A stretch of 64,000 nucleotides of DNA from Spirochaetota bacterium (GTDB lineage Bacteria; Spirochaetota; Spirochaetia; SPDA01; JAJSAL01). Each line of letters begins with the position of its first letter. Within the stretch, counting starts at the first letter, position 1. The position numbers were made by a program, and so were the translations under genes. Shown piece after piece: positions 8,563 through 16,976 of the stretch. The stretch spans positions 1 to 64,000 of the forward strand of contig JAJSAL010000057.1 in NCBI GenBank assembly GCA_024274705.1. Direction: 5' to 3'. The notes under the pieces are model-generated. The model searched no databases and was not told where the DNA came from. It worked only from the letters and a program-made list of their open reading frames with translations.

Positions 8563-9300
8563 ATGACACGTGAGCGGCTCGAACGTCTTTCCTTTCCAAC
8601 ACTTAAAGAAATTGCAGAAAAGGAAGGAATTAATTATGACCATGGAATTTCACGGCAGGATTGTATCGATCTCATCCTGGAGGCCATGGAAGAAGAGAAG
8701 ATCGAGCGGGAACACCTGAACAATCTGGCAATTCGGGTAGAAGAAAAAAAGTACGATATTATCCAGGACGAAGAGCTGGAGACCCAGGAAAAGAATGACT
8801 ATCCTATTCCGGAACGGTACAATGAGACAAAAATCACGTTGCTGTTAAGGGGTCCTCTCTGGGCGTTTGCTTACTGGGATATAAAAGATACGGACGTAAA
8901 GAGTCTCAAAGATCACTATTCAGGGTTCTCCCTGGTCCTGAGGGTCCATGAAACCAGGGAGAAACTCCTTTCGGGTAAAGAATTCGAAGACTCCTTCGAT
9001 ATTCCGGTAACCCTTTCAGATAACCGGTGGTATCTTAACCTGCCGCGGACCGGCAGTACTTATTATGTGGAACTCATCGGTAAGTTGAAAACTTCGGAAA
9101 AGAAACTCTGCCGGTCCAAAACGGTCAAAAGCGCCAGGGCCACTATTGCGGGATCCCTGGAGAAGGGGACAGCCATGGACTCTAACAATGACATTCTTGC
9201 CCTTTCCGGGCTCTACAACGTCAACGATTCCCTCAGCAGTGAGATGATTCCACAGAGGATAATAAGCCTCCTGGATGCGAAGGTTTTTTCTCTTAAATAA
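8563..9300 (+). CDS. DUF4912-domain protein
   Basis: The 245-residue protein starts at ATG 8563, 6 nt after a CGGAGG site; an upstream GTG at 8548 lies before that site and is less likely. Residues 1-50 resemble a Rho N-terminal/SAP-like helical module. Residues from about 80 onward match the DUF4912 pattern, with LLRGPLWAFAYWDI and a later YYVELIGKL strand, a beta-sandwich thought to bind carbohydrate or protein. The neighbouring downstream gene is a GH57 glucan enzyme, and such pairs recur in other bacteria, so a role in glycogen metabolism is plausible but inferred. Confidence 0.75.
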   Translation: MTRERLERLSFPTLKEIAEKEGINYDHGISRQDCIDLILEAMEEEKIEREHLNNLAIRVEEKKYDIIQDEELETQEKNDYPIPERYNETKITLLLRGPLWAFAYWDIKDTDVKSLKDHYSGFSLVLRVHETREKLLSGKEFEDSFDIPVTLSDNRWYLNLPRTGSTYYVELIGKLKTSEKKLCRSKTVKSARATIAGSLEKGTAMDSNNDILALSGLYNVNDSLSSEMIPQRIISLLDAKVFSLK

Positions 9301-9310
9301 AGGATATACA

Positions 9311-10906
9311 GTGAGTACAGGTTTTCTGACGTTTGTGTTTAACGCCCATCTCCCTTTTGTAAGGCATCCGAAATTTGAAGAATTCCTGGAAGAAAACTGG
9401 CTGTTCGACGCACTTTCCGACACCTATCTGCCGCTGCTCAGGGTTTTTTCAAAGTTGAAAGAGGATGAAATTCCCTTCAGAATAACCTTTTCCATATCAC
9501 CCACATTGGCAGCTATGCTGGGGGATAAGCTGCTGCAGAACAGGTATATACTGCATCTGGAGAAACTGAATGATCTGGCGGAAAAGGAAGTAAAACGTAC
9601 TGAGGGAGATGTGTTGTTCCGGGAACTCGCCGGAATGTATAAGAACCGTCTTCAGCAGAACTATGTAGATTTCACAGAAAAATATAAAAAAAATGTACTC
9701 CGGGGTTTCAGGGATCTTCAGAAATCCGGAAATATCGAACTGATCACCTGCCCGGCAACCCATCCGTATTTACCCCTCTTTTCCCAGTATCCCGAATCGA
9801 TTGAAGCACAGGTCCAGACGGCAGTTATGTCCCATGGACGGGTGTTTGGATCTGATTCCCCGGGGATATGGGTACCCGAGTGCGGATATTTCCCCGGACT
9901 GGAACGGTATTTCAAAATAAATAACCTTAGGTATTTCTTTGTAGCAGCTCATGCCGTCCTCTTCGCCGAGAACAAGCCCAGATTCGGTGTTTTTGCACCG
10001 ATACAGTGTCCCAACGGCGTCCATGCTTTCGGCCGGGATCATGTTTCTTCCAATGCAGTATGGTCGCCGGAAGAGGGATATCCGGGAGATTACGTGTACC
10101 GTGAGTTTTACAGGGATATCGGATTCGATCTGCCTATAGACTATATCGGTCCATATATCCACAACGGAGAACTCCGGACTCAGACAGGGTTCAAGTATTA
10201 CGCAATTACCGGGAAAACCGGGGATAAAAGACCTTACAACATTGCCGAGGCGATGAATAAAGTTGAAGAGCATGCAGAAAACTTCCTCTATAACAGGCTG
10301 AAGCAGATTAATAAGCTGGGTGAACTGATGGACCGTCCTCCGATTATCGTGTGCCCCTTTGATGCCGAGTTGTTCGGGCACTGGTGGTATGAAGGCCCCA
10401 TGTGGCTGGATTTACTGTTTCGCAAGCTGAATAATGTTAAAGACACCATTATTCTCGCTACACCTGCAGATTACCTGGAGCACTATCCCGAAAATCAGGT
10501 ATCAATTCCATCTTTTTCGAGCTGGGGCAACAAAGGCTATTCAGAAGTATGGCTGAACGGGAGTAATGACTGGATATACCGTCATATTCATAAAGCGATA
10601 GAGCGGATGGTCGAACTGGCCAAGAGATTCCCCGATGCAAAAGGGTTGAAAGAACGGGCCCTGAATCAAGCCGCCCGGGAGGTTCTTTTAAGTCAAGCTT
10701 CGGACTGGCCGTTTATCATTCGTACGGGAACAACGATCCCCTACGCGGTCCAGCGAATGAAGGAGCACATTCACAATTTCACTGCAATCTATGACAACCT
10801 CTGCAGGAATACGGTAAACACCGAGTGGCTTACCCGTATCGAGCGCAAGAATAATATCCTTCCCGACATCGACTACCGCCTCTTCTCCCGGCAGAGCAGT
10901 GTGTAA
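9311..10906 (+). CDS. GH57 family 1,4-alpha-glucan branching enzyme (DUF1957 type)
   Basis: The protein matches glycoside hydrolase family 57 branching enzymes, which make alpha-1,6 branches in glycogen. The N-terminus reads FVFNAHLPFVRHP, as in the family. The probable nucleophile is Glu190 in WVPECGYFPG, and the acid/base is Asp351 in PFDAELFGHWWYEGP; both conserved blocks are complete. The GTG at 9311 is chosen since AAAGGA lies 6-7 nt upstream and the homologous N-terminus begins there; an in-frame ATG at 9275 would overlap the DUF4912 gene. Length is 531 residues, normal for the family. The stop is 2 nt from the convergent gene at 10909. Confidence 0.9.
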   Translation: MSTGFLTFVFNAHLPFVRHPKFEEFLEENWLFDALSDTYLPLLRVFSKLKEDEIPFRITFSISPTLAAMLGDKLLQNRYILHLEKLNDLAEKEVKRTEGDVLFRELAGMYKNRLQQNYVDFTEKYKKNVLRGFRDLQKSGNIELITCPATHPYLPLFSQYPESIEAQVQTAVMSHGRVFGSDSPGIWVPECGYFPGLERYFKINNLRYFFVAAHAVLFAENKPRFGVFAPIQCPNGVHAFGRDHVSSNAVWSPEEGYPGDYVYREFYRDIGFDLPIDYIGPYIHNGELRTQTGFKYYAITGKTGDKRPYNIAEAMNKVEEHAENFLYNRLKQINKLGELMDRPPIIVCPFDAELFGHWWYEGPMWLDLLFRKLNNVKDTIILATPADYLEHYPENQVSIPSFSSWGNKGYSEVWLNGSNDWIYRHIHKAIERMVELAKRFPDAKGLKERALNQAAREVLLSQASDWPFIIRTGTTIPYAVQRMKEHIHNFTAIYDNLCRNTVNTEWLTRIERKNNILPDIDYRLFSRQSSV

Positions 10907-10908
10907 CA

Positions 10909-11148
10909 TCAGGTATACTCCAGGATTTCCGGCATTCCCACCAGTTCGAGATAAAAAAGACGCTGGGTCTCTCCCGGCAGATCCCTGGTTGAAATCCTGA
11001 ACACCCTGAAAACAATCATTTTTCGTGTAGCCAGAGGAAGTCGGAGAGGATATCCGTTCACATCGGTGAGCTGATTGATTCTCAGTGAATGAGGAATTTC
11101 CTGGGTATCTCCCTCAGGGTATACGATGAGATTGGAAGAGACGATCAT
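10909..11148 (-). CDS. small conserved hypothetical protein
   Basis: This 79-residue soluble protein is predicted to be mainly beta, with no membrane segment or known motif. Its ATG overlaps the stop of the upstream minus-strand gene in an ATGA, so the two are probably translated together. I do not recognise a family; being coupled to a DUF1820 gene is the only clue to its role. Confidence 0.7.
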   Translation of the reverse strand: MIVSSNLIVYPEGDTQEIPHSLRINQLTDVNGYPLRLPLATRKMIVFRVFRISTRDLPGETQRLFYLELVGMPEILEYT

Positions 11149-11450
11149 GATTTGCTTTCTTTTTCGCTTTTTCCGTCCCCAGTCACTACTTTGAAACTAC
11201 GCACCTTTTCCTTCGGCTCTTCATCCCGTTCTTCTATCAGAGACACCGCCTGAAAAGGAATCATAAGATGATTTGCCTTCCCAAAATGTTTTATCATCTC
11301 ATCCTGTTCCGGGTTGATGATGAGGTTGCTCGCCTCCGGAAGCAGTAGTTCTTTAATAGAGACAAAATAGGGATGGGTAAGGTCGAGTTTTTTAGCTGAA
11401 ATTTGGTATTCTTTTTCCTTCCATTTGAAGTGCACTCTGTAGATAGACAA
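11145..11450 (-). CDS. DUF1820-family protein
   Basis: The 101-residue protein fits the DUF1820 pattern: a start like IYRVHFKWKEKEY, a central L-L-x-P and P-E-Q-D-E element, and a MIPFQAVSLIEE strand near the end, followed by a charged tail. The start is taken as TTG at 11450, because a perfect AGGAGG lies 6 nt before it; an ATG ten codons upstream has no site. The function of DUF1820 proteins is not established. The gene is divergent from mraZ and coupled to the next minus-strand gene. Confidence 0.75.
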   Translation of the reverse strand: MSIYRVHFKWKEKEYQISAKKLDLTHPYFVSIKELLLPEASNLIINPEQDEMIKHFGKANHLMIPFQAVSLIEERDEEPKEKVRSFKVVTGDGKSEKESKS

Positions 11451-11565
11451 CTGAATCCTCCTGTATCTATTCATACACATTTAAAACCCGTTATGACTAC
11501 TTAACCTATGTTAGGCTGTTTGAAAAAAAGTATCTTTTTCTCGGTAAAACCCCTGAAAAACCCGG

Positions 11566-11617
11566 TTGACAATCCCTGATTACGGTATACTATGGAGAAA
11601 AGTGGGAAAAAGTGGGG
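11566..11617 (+). promoter_or_regulatory. mraZ promoter with MraZ-type operator repeats
   Basis: A perfect -35 TTGACA lies at 11566-11571. A -10 of TATACT (11586-11591) or TACTAT (11588-11593, 16-nt spacing) follows. Just downstream, TGGA at 11593, TGGG at 11603 and TGGG at 11613 repeat with an exact 10-nt period. MraZ is known to repress its own operon through TGGGN repeats spaced 10 nt apart, so this looks like an autoregulatory operator. Confidence 0.72.
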
Positions 11618-11642
11618 AGAATTAGAAGAAAGTGGAGGAACA

Positions 11643-12083
11643 GTGATAACCGGCGAGTACCACAATTCATTAGACGAAAAAGGACGCATACTTATTCCTT
11701 CACGTATTCGAAATGAAATTGCAGGAAACACTTTGGTACTGACAAGGGGAATTGACCGGTGTCTTTGGCTGTTTCCTACGGATGAATGGACAAAAATATC
11801 TCAAGGGCTGATGGAATCAACCTCGTTATTTCAATCGAAAGCGCTGATGATCCAACGACGAATTATTGCGCAGGCCCAGGAAATGGAAATTGATAAGGCC
11901 GGCAGGATCAATATTTCGCCGGCCCTGAGGGAGTATGCGGAACTGGAAAAGGATTGCATCATTCTGGGAATCGAGAATTACCTGGAACTGTGGAGCGAGT
12001 CGGAGTACCGGTTATATCTGGAAGCGACAGAGCCTGATTTTCAAGCTGCAGCGGAAGAGCTTGGGGATCTGATTAAATTTTAA
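11643..12083 (+). CDS. mraZ: transcriptional regulator MraZ
   Basis: The 146-residue protein has two SpoVT/AbrB-like MraZ domains, seen as TGEYHNSLDEKGRILIPSR near the N-terminus and MEIDKAGRINISPALREY in the second half. MraZ binds DNA as a ring and controls the division and cell wall cluster. The GTG at 11643 is chosen because a GGAGGA site precedes it and family members start with the same TGEY; an ATG at 11592 would fall inside the promoter. Its operator repeats lie directly upstream. It leads the cluster that runs to ftsZ. Confidence 0.93.
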   Translation: MITGEYHNSLDEKGRILIPSRIRNEIAGNTLVLTRGIDRCLWLFPTDEWTKISQGLMESTSLFQSKALMIQRRIIAQAQEMEIDKAGRINISPALREYAELEKDCIILGIENYLELWSESEYRLYLEATEPDFQAAAEELGDLIKF

Positions 12084-12107
12084 TAGAAGGAGAGGGTTAT
12101 CGTTACG

Positions 12108-13055
12108 TTGGAAATTATGCATTCTTCGGTCCTTAAGGAAGAGGTATACCGGTATCTCGAACCGAAGGTACAGAACGAGCTTCTCATCGATGCGACCCTT
12201 GGGGAGGGGGGCCATTCGGAGGTCTTTCTGGAACGTTCGGAAGATATCCGGGTGGTTGGTCTGGATGCGGATCAGGAGATACTCAGCGTGGCAAAAGAGC
12301 GGCTTATTCCTTTTTCAGACAGAGTAAGGACCTTCAATATCTGGTTCAACACGTTCTTTTCACACTATCCCTTGGGCAATGAAAGGCCGGATAAGATCCT
12401 TTTCGATCTGGGTATATCGAATTTCCACTATAAAAAAGCCCGCCGGGGGTTTTCTTTTGAAAGAGACGAACCTCTCGATATGCGGTTGGATCACAGACTC
12501 GAGATTTCTGCCATGGATATCATCAATGAGTATCCGGAAAATGAACTGGCGGATCTCATTTTTGATTTCGGTGAGGAACGGTTATCCCGGAGAATTGCAC
12601 GAGCCGTGGTTCTTGCCCGGAAGACCAGCCCGATTGAAACAACCGGGGAGCTGAAAGAGATTATCTGGCAGGCGGTGCCGGTCAGTTACCGTTACGGCAG
12701 GATTCATCCGGCAACGCGTACATTCCAGGCTATTCGAATCGTTGTGAATGGTGAACTCGCCCGGTTGTCCGTTGTTCTGCAGCAGGCACTGATGGTGCTG
12801 AAAAAAGGGGGCAGGATGGGAGTTATTTCATTTCATTCACTGGAAGACAGGATCGTAAAGGAGTTCTTCCGTGAGAAGAACAAACAGTGTACGTGTCCTC
12901 CGGAATGGCCGATCTGTAAATGTGGGGGGATTCGTGTTGTGGATATCCTGACGAAAAAGCCTGTAACCGCCGGAGATGATGAAATGAAAGAGAACCCATC
13001 CTCCAGGAGTGCCAAATTCCGAGTCGTGGAAAAACTGGAAGAGGAAACGGTGTAA
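12108..13055 (+). CDS. rsmH: 16S rRNA m4C1402 methyltransferase RsmH
   Basis: RsmH (MraW) N4-methylates C1402 in the 16S rRNA decoding site. The 315-residue protein has the SAM loop D28-ATLGEGGHS, the DLGIS strand, and the diagnostic RIHPATRTFQAIRI and VISFHSLEDRIVK blocks. Near the C-terminus several cysteines (CTCPPEWPICKC) match the usual metal-like cluster. The start is uncertain: TTG at 12108 is used since the AAGGAG site at 12087 is already distant, and ATG at 12117 is an alternative. It is second in the cluster, as is standard. Confidence 0.93.
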   Translation: MEIMHSSVLKEEVYRYLEPKVQNELLIDATLGEGGHSEVFLERSEDIRVVGLDADQEILSVAKERLIPFSDRVRTFNIWFNTFFSHYPLGNERPDKILFDLGISNFHYKKARRGFSFERDEPLDMRLDHRLEISAMDIINEYPENELADLIFDFGEERLSRRIARAVVLARKTSPIETTGELKEIIWQAVPVSYRYGRIHPATRTFQAIRIVVNGELARLSVVLQQALMVLKKGGRMGVISFHSLEDRIVKEFFREKNKQCTCPPEWPICKCGGIRVVDILTKKPVTAGDDEMKENPSSRSAKFRVVEKLEEETV

Positions 13056-13058
13056 CCC

Positions 13059-13340
13059 ATGAGGAAAAAGATAGCGCTTCTACTGCTCTGTACCGTCCCG
13101 GCCCTGGTTTTTCTCAATATCTGGGAAGTTTTCCGCTTTGAAGATCTGAAAAAGGGCGTAGCTGTCCTGGAACAGCAGCAGAAAGAGTGGCTGGAGAAAA
13201 ATAAAAGGATTATTGCCGGAATCGCTGTGTTAAGTTCGCCTGCACGGATCGACGTACTGGCCAGAGAGCAACTGGGACTGAAGCGGTTGGAATCAGGAAA
13301 ACTGATCCGGATAGAAGTGAACGAAGAGAAGAAACCATGA
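13059..13340 (+). CDS. ftsL: cell division protein FtsL
   Basis: The 93-residue protein has the FtsL layout: a short basic N-terminus, one membrane segment (residues 4-23), a periplasmic coiled coil (about 28-60) and the SPARIDVLAREQLGLK motif conserved before the end. FtsL joins FtsB and FtsQ to recruit the septal synthase FtsW-FtsI. The position between rsmH and murF is where FtsL is expected, though ftsI, normally next, is missing here. The end overlaps murF in an ATGA. Confidence 0.85.
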   Translation: MRKKIALLLLCTVPALVFLNIWEVFRFEDLKKGVAVLEQQQKEWLEKNKRIIAGIAVLSSPARIDVLAREQLGLKRLESGKLIRIEVNEEKKP

Positions 13341-14740
13341 TGACGGAAACATCGGAAACTCTTATCACAACCGATGAAATCCTCAATGCTGCCGGCGGAA
13401 AAGCGGGCGGTTCCTTTGAGAAACATGCATCGATAACCGGGGCTTCCATTGATTCCCGGACCTGTGCCCGGGGAAATATCTTTATTCCCCTTCCGGGAAC
13501 CCGTACGGACGGTCATTTTTTTATAGAAGAAGCTGTGAGGAACGGTGCAGTCGCTTCGTTCGTCAAGAAAGAGGTGTGGCAGCAGGAACAGGAACAACTG
13601 ATCAAGCTGAAACAGAAGTACAGGGTATGTTTCATTGTTGTTGATGATGTGCTTACATCGTTCCAGAAGAGCGCCGGGTACTATATTTCCCGTTTCCCTG
13701 CACTCCACAAAATTGGGATTACCGGGAGCAGTGGGAAAACCACAACGAAAGAGTTGATAGGTGCCGTACTTTCCAGGCAGTATGCCACCTTCTGCAGTAC
13801 CGGTAACCTCAATTCCGACATTGGTGTGAGCCTCTCCGCATTTCAGGTAAAAGAATCCCATGAGTACGCGGTTTTTGAAATGGGAATCAATAGAATCGGA
13901 GAAATGGAAGAACTGGTCGATATTGTTCGGCCTGATTCAGCGGTAATTACCACTACCGGGACCGCTCATATCGGGCTGTTTGGTTCGGAAGAGATCATTG
14001 CCCGGGAAAAGAAAAAGATATTCTCAGGGTTCACTGCCGCCGGTGCCGGGTATGTACGGGAGGATGATGGATTCCGTGACTTCCTTACCCGGGGAGTCGA
14101 AGGGGAAGTGCACTTTTTTGGACCTGAAAGCATTGAAAATTTTACGATTGTAAAGCGGGATGGTCTTAAAGGCACACTTCTGAACTGGCAGGGGCATAAC
14201 TTTCGCCTGCCCCTCATCGGTGACTACAATGTATACAATGCCTGCGCTGCAGTGAAAATTGCCGAGCATCTGGAAATACCCTGCAGAGAGGTGATTGAGG
14301 CTCTGGAATCGATAGAGCCGCTGTTTGGAAGGGGGCAGATAAAGATCGGTGATATCATCCTGGTCTGCGATTATTACAACGCCAATCCGGAGAGTATGAG
14401 TAATGCTCTCGATTTCATGAAAGCCCTGGAAACGCCGGGGCACAAGATCGCAGTGCTGGGGGCGATGAAGGAACTTGGTGATTTCACCGAAAAAGCTCAC
14501 GAAGAACTCGGGAAGAAACTTAAGAGTTCCAGCCTGCACAGGGTATACCTGTTCGGGGAGGAAATGCGTGTCACCTTTGAAACCGCCGGGGAGCATATGG
14601 GAAGGAATGTATTCTGGACGAAGGACGCGAATGAACTGGTCCGTATGGTCAGGCAGGGAGTAAACACCGGAGATGTTGTACTGCTGAAAGGCTCCAGGGC
14701 TGCTGCCCTTGAACGGATAGAAAAGAGCATTGCCGGATAA
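13337..14740 (+). CDS. murF: UDP-MurNAc-tripeptide D-alanyl-D-alanine ligase MurF
   Basis: MurF adds D-Ala-D-Ala to the UDP-MurNAc tripeptide, the last cytoplasmic step of peptidoglycan precursor synthesis. The 467-residue protein has the Mur ligase layout: an N-terminal substrate domain, the P-loop GITGSSGKTTT at residues 127-137, FEMGINRIGEMEEL, and the C-terminal DYYNANPESM element characteristic of MurF. It begins in an ATGA overlap with ftsL. murE, murC, murD and murG are not in this cluster. Confidence 0.95.
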   Translation: MMTETSETLITTDEILNAAGGKAGGSFEKHASITGASIDSRTCARGNIFIPLPGTRTDGHFFIEEAVRNGAVASFVKKEVWQQEQEQLIKLKQKYRVCFIVVDDVLTSFQKSAGYYISRFPALHKIGITGSSGKTTTKELIGAVLSRQYATFCSTGNLNSDIGVSLSAFQVKESHEYAVFEMGINRIGEMEELVDIVRPDSAVITTTGTAHIGLFGSEEIIAREKKKIFSGFTAAGAGYVREDDGFRDFLTRGVEGEVHFFGPESIENFTIVKRDGLKGTLLNWQGHNFRLPLIGDYNVYNACAAVKIAEHLEIPCREVIEALESIEPLFGRGQIKIGDIILVCDYYNANPESMSNALDFMKALETPGHKIAVLGAMKELGDFTEKAHEELGKKLKSSSLHRVYLFGEEMRVTFETAGEHMGRNVFWTKDANELVRMVRQGVNTGDVVLLKGSRAAALERIEKSIAG

Positions 14741-14757
14741 ACGGGCAGGGAGGGTGT

Positions 14758-15837
14758 GTGTTTAGAGAACTGTTGTATCCATTAGTAAAATATTTCTCGC
14801 TGTTCAATATATTCCAGTATATTACATTTCGTGCAGCTTACGCGGCTGTGACAGCTCTGCTCATCTCCTTTGTATTTGGTCCGAAGTTGATTGTATGGCT
14901 CCGGAAAAAGAAGGCGGGACAGGAAATCCGGGAAGACGGACCACAGACTCATCTGAAAAAATCCGGCACACCTACCATGGGCGGTATCCTGATAAATGTT
15001 TCCATATCAGTTTCCGTGTTCCTCTGGCAGGACATCCGGAACGTCTACACCTGGATTGCCCTTCTGGGCATTGTCGGGTTCGGCCTTATCGGGTTCGTAG
15101 ATGACTATCTTAAGGTTTTCAAGAAAAATTCTGTCGGGATGAAGGCTAAGTTCAAACTTTTTGCTCAAACCGGGCTCTCATTTGTGATCGTGATGCTTAT
15201 CTATATGAATCAGAACGATCACACTGCCTTGTTATACCTGCCCTTTCTGAAAAAGGCGGTTGCCGATCTATCTGTATTGTATATCCCCCTGGCAGTGCTC
15301 TTCCTGGTAGGCACATCAAATGCTGTGAATATTACTGACGGACTGGACGGCCTGGCTTCCGGTTTGATCATCATGGTGGGTATCGCATTTGCGGTTCTTT
15401 CCTATCTCTCCGGGCGTGCGGATTATGCTGAATACCTGCAGATACCCTATATCCAGAACAGCGGGGAGTTGTCGATTCTCTGTCTGGCTGTTGTCGGTGC
15501 CTGTGTGGGGTTCCTCTGGTTCAACGCGCACCCGGCTGAAGTGATGATGGGTGATACAGGCAGTCTGTCCCTGGGTGGGATTATCGGAATAATCGCACTA
15601 CTGATAAAAAAAGAAATTCTGCTCCTTATCGTGGGAGGTGTGTTTATCCTGGAAATAGCATCTGTCATCATTCAGGTTGCCTCTTACAAATTAACCGGTA
15701 AAAGGGTTTTTAAAATGGCGCCTCTCCACCATCATTTCGAACTCAAAGGGTGGGCGGAGAGTAAAGTTGTGATCAGATTCTGGATTTTAGGAGGATTATT
15801 TGCAATTTTAAGTCTTTCGACATTGAAATTGCAGTAG
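14758..15837 (+). CDS. mraY: phospho-MurNAc-pentapeptide transferase MraY
   Basis: MraY transfers phospho-MurNAc-pentapeptide to undecaprenyl phosphate, forming lipid I in the inner membrane. The 359-residue protein has about ten membrane segments and the catalytic signatures: SGTPTMGG, D115-D116 in FVDDYLKVFKK, NITDGLDGLASG, and the PLHHHFE histidines near the C-terminus. The GTG at 14758 is preceded by a GGGAGGG site. It follows murF by 17 nt in the division cluster. Confidence 0.96.
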   Translation: MFRELLYPLVKYFSLFNIFQYITFRAAYAAVTALLISFVFGPKLIVWLRKKKAGQEIREDGPQTHLKKSGTPTMGGILINVSISVSVFLWQDIRNVYTWIALLGIVGFGLIGFVDDYLKVFKKNSVGMKAKFKLFAQTGLSFVIVMLIYMNQNDHTALLYLPFLKKAVADLSVLYIPLAVLFLVGTSNAVNITDGLDGLASGLIIMVGIAFAVLSYLSGRADYAEYLQIPYIQNSGELSILCLAVVGACVGFLWFNAHPAEVMMGDTGSLSLGGIIGIIALLIKKEILLLIVGGVFILEIASVIIQVASYKLTGKRVFKMAPLHHHFELKGWAESKVVIRFWILGGLFAILSLSTLKLQ

Positions 15838-15842
15838 AGCTG

Positions 15843-16976
15843 ATGGAAATGCGGTTTTCGGCAGAGAAAATTCGACAGAACTCGGGTGATTTTTTACTTC
15901 TCGCTGTTGTGATCCTCCTCCTGGGAATAGGGCTGGCAGTCCTTTTTTCCGCCTCTTATTTTTATGGAGAACTTCGATTCCAGGATCCGCTCTATTTTCT
16001 TAAAAGGCAGTTTGTCAAAGCTGCTGTGGGTGCCGTTCTCGCATTCTTCCTGGCCCGGATTCCCATGGAAACAATCCGGCGGTGTATCCCGACCTTGCTT
16101 CTTATTTCGTTTATTCTTACGGGGCTGACCTTTGTACCGGGAATTGGAAAGGAGATTATGGGAGCCAGGAGGTGGATTTTTATCGGGGGAATGTCTTTTC
16201 AGCCTTCAGAATTGGCAAAGGTGGCGGTCATCCTCTATCTGGCATACATTTTCAGCAAGAAAGAAGAGCGGATCGATGACTTTTTCAATGCGGTGTTCCC
16301 GCCGCTCCTGGTGGTTTTTGCCTTTATTACGCTGATTTATTTTCAGAACGATTTCTCTACAGCGTTTTTTCTCTTTCTCCTCGCTCTTGCCATGTTTTTC
16401 ATCGCACGGATCAGGGTCATTTATTTTATCCTCCTCGGTGCAGTGGGAATACCCCTTGCAATCGTAGTGATATTAACGAAAGAGCATAGGGTAAGAAGAA
16501 TCCTGGCCTTTCTGAATCCGGATATGGATCCGATCGGGGCTGGGTTTCAGGTAAATGCAGCCCAGGATGCTCTCATAAACGGCGGAATCTGGGGTGTTGG
16601 CCTTGGTGAAGGAATAAAAAAACTGGGAGGACTTCCCGAGGCACACTCAGATTTCGTGTTCGCCGTCCTTGGCGAAGAGATGGGATTTATCGGAGTTGTC
16701 TTCATTGTAGCTCTTTTTACAGCATTTTCTTATCGGGGCTACTCCATCGCTTTGAAAAGCGAAGACCGTTTCGGCTATTACCTTGCCTTCGGTATAACCA
16801 CAGCCATCCTCTTTCAGGCTCTCTTAAATATTGCAGTGGTCTCCGGAATCGTTCCTGCAACCGGAATACCTCTTCCCTTTTTCTCATCAGGAGGTTCATC
16901 CATCGTTATAACACTCCTTATGTGTGGACTACTTCTTAACCTCTCTCGTAATACAGGAGACTCCGGGAATGAATAA
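15843..16976 (+). CDS. ftsW: septal peptidoglycan polymerase FtsW (SEDS family)
   Basis: This SEDS glycosyltransferase polymerises lipid II at the septum together with a class B PBP. The 377-residue protein has about ten membrane segments and the SEDS motifs GARRWI, PSELAKVAVILYLA, DFVFAVLGEEMGF and the final LPFFSSGGSS. Cluster position and the following ftsQ support FtsW over RodA. Its 3' end overlaps ftsQ by 8 nt. The partner transpeptidase is not next to it; the PBP at 62072-63946 is a candidate. Confidence 0.93.
   Translation: MEMRFSAEKIRQNSGDFLLLAVVILLLGIGLAVLFSASYFYGELRFQDPLYFLKRQFVKAAVGAVLAFFLARIPMETIRRCIPTLLLISFILTGLTFVPGIGKEIMGARRWIFIGGMSFQPSELAKVAVILYLAYIFSKKEERIDDFFNAVFPPLLVVFAFITLIYFQNDFSTAFFLFLLALAMFFIARIRVIYFILLGAVGIPLAIVVILTKEHRVRRILAFLNPDMDPIGAGFQVNAAQDALINGGIWGVGLGEGIKKLGGLPEAHSDFVFAVLGEEMGFIGVVFIVALFTAFSYRGYSIALKSEDRFGYYLAFGITTAILFQALLNIAVVSGIVPATGIPLPFFSSGGSSIVITLLMCGLLLNLSRNTGDSGNE

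Noticed and set aside
12833-13861. Long minus-strand open frame over rsmH, ftsL and murF
   Set aside because: It lies entirely opposite well-supported coding genes, has no protein-like conservation that I can recognise, and no ribosome site.
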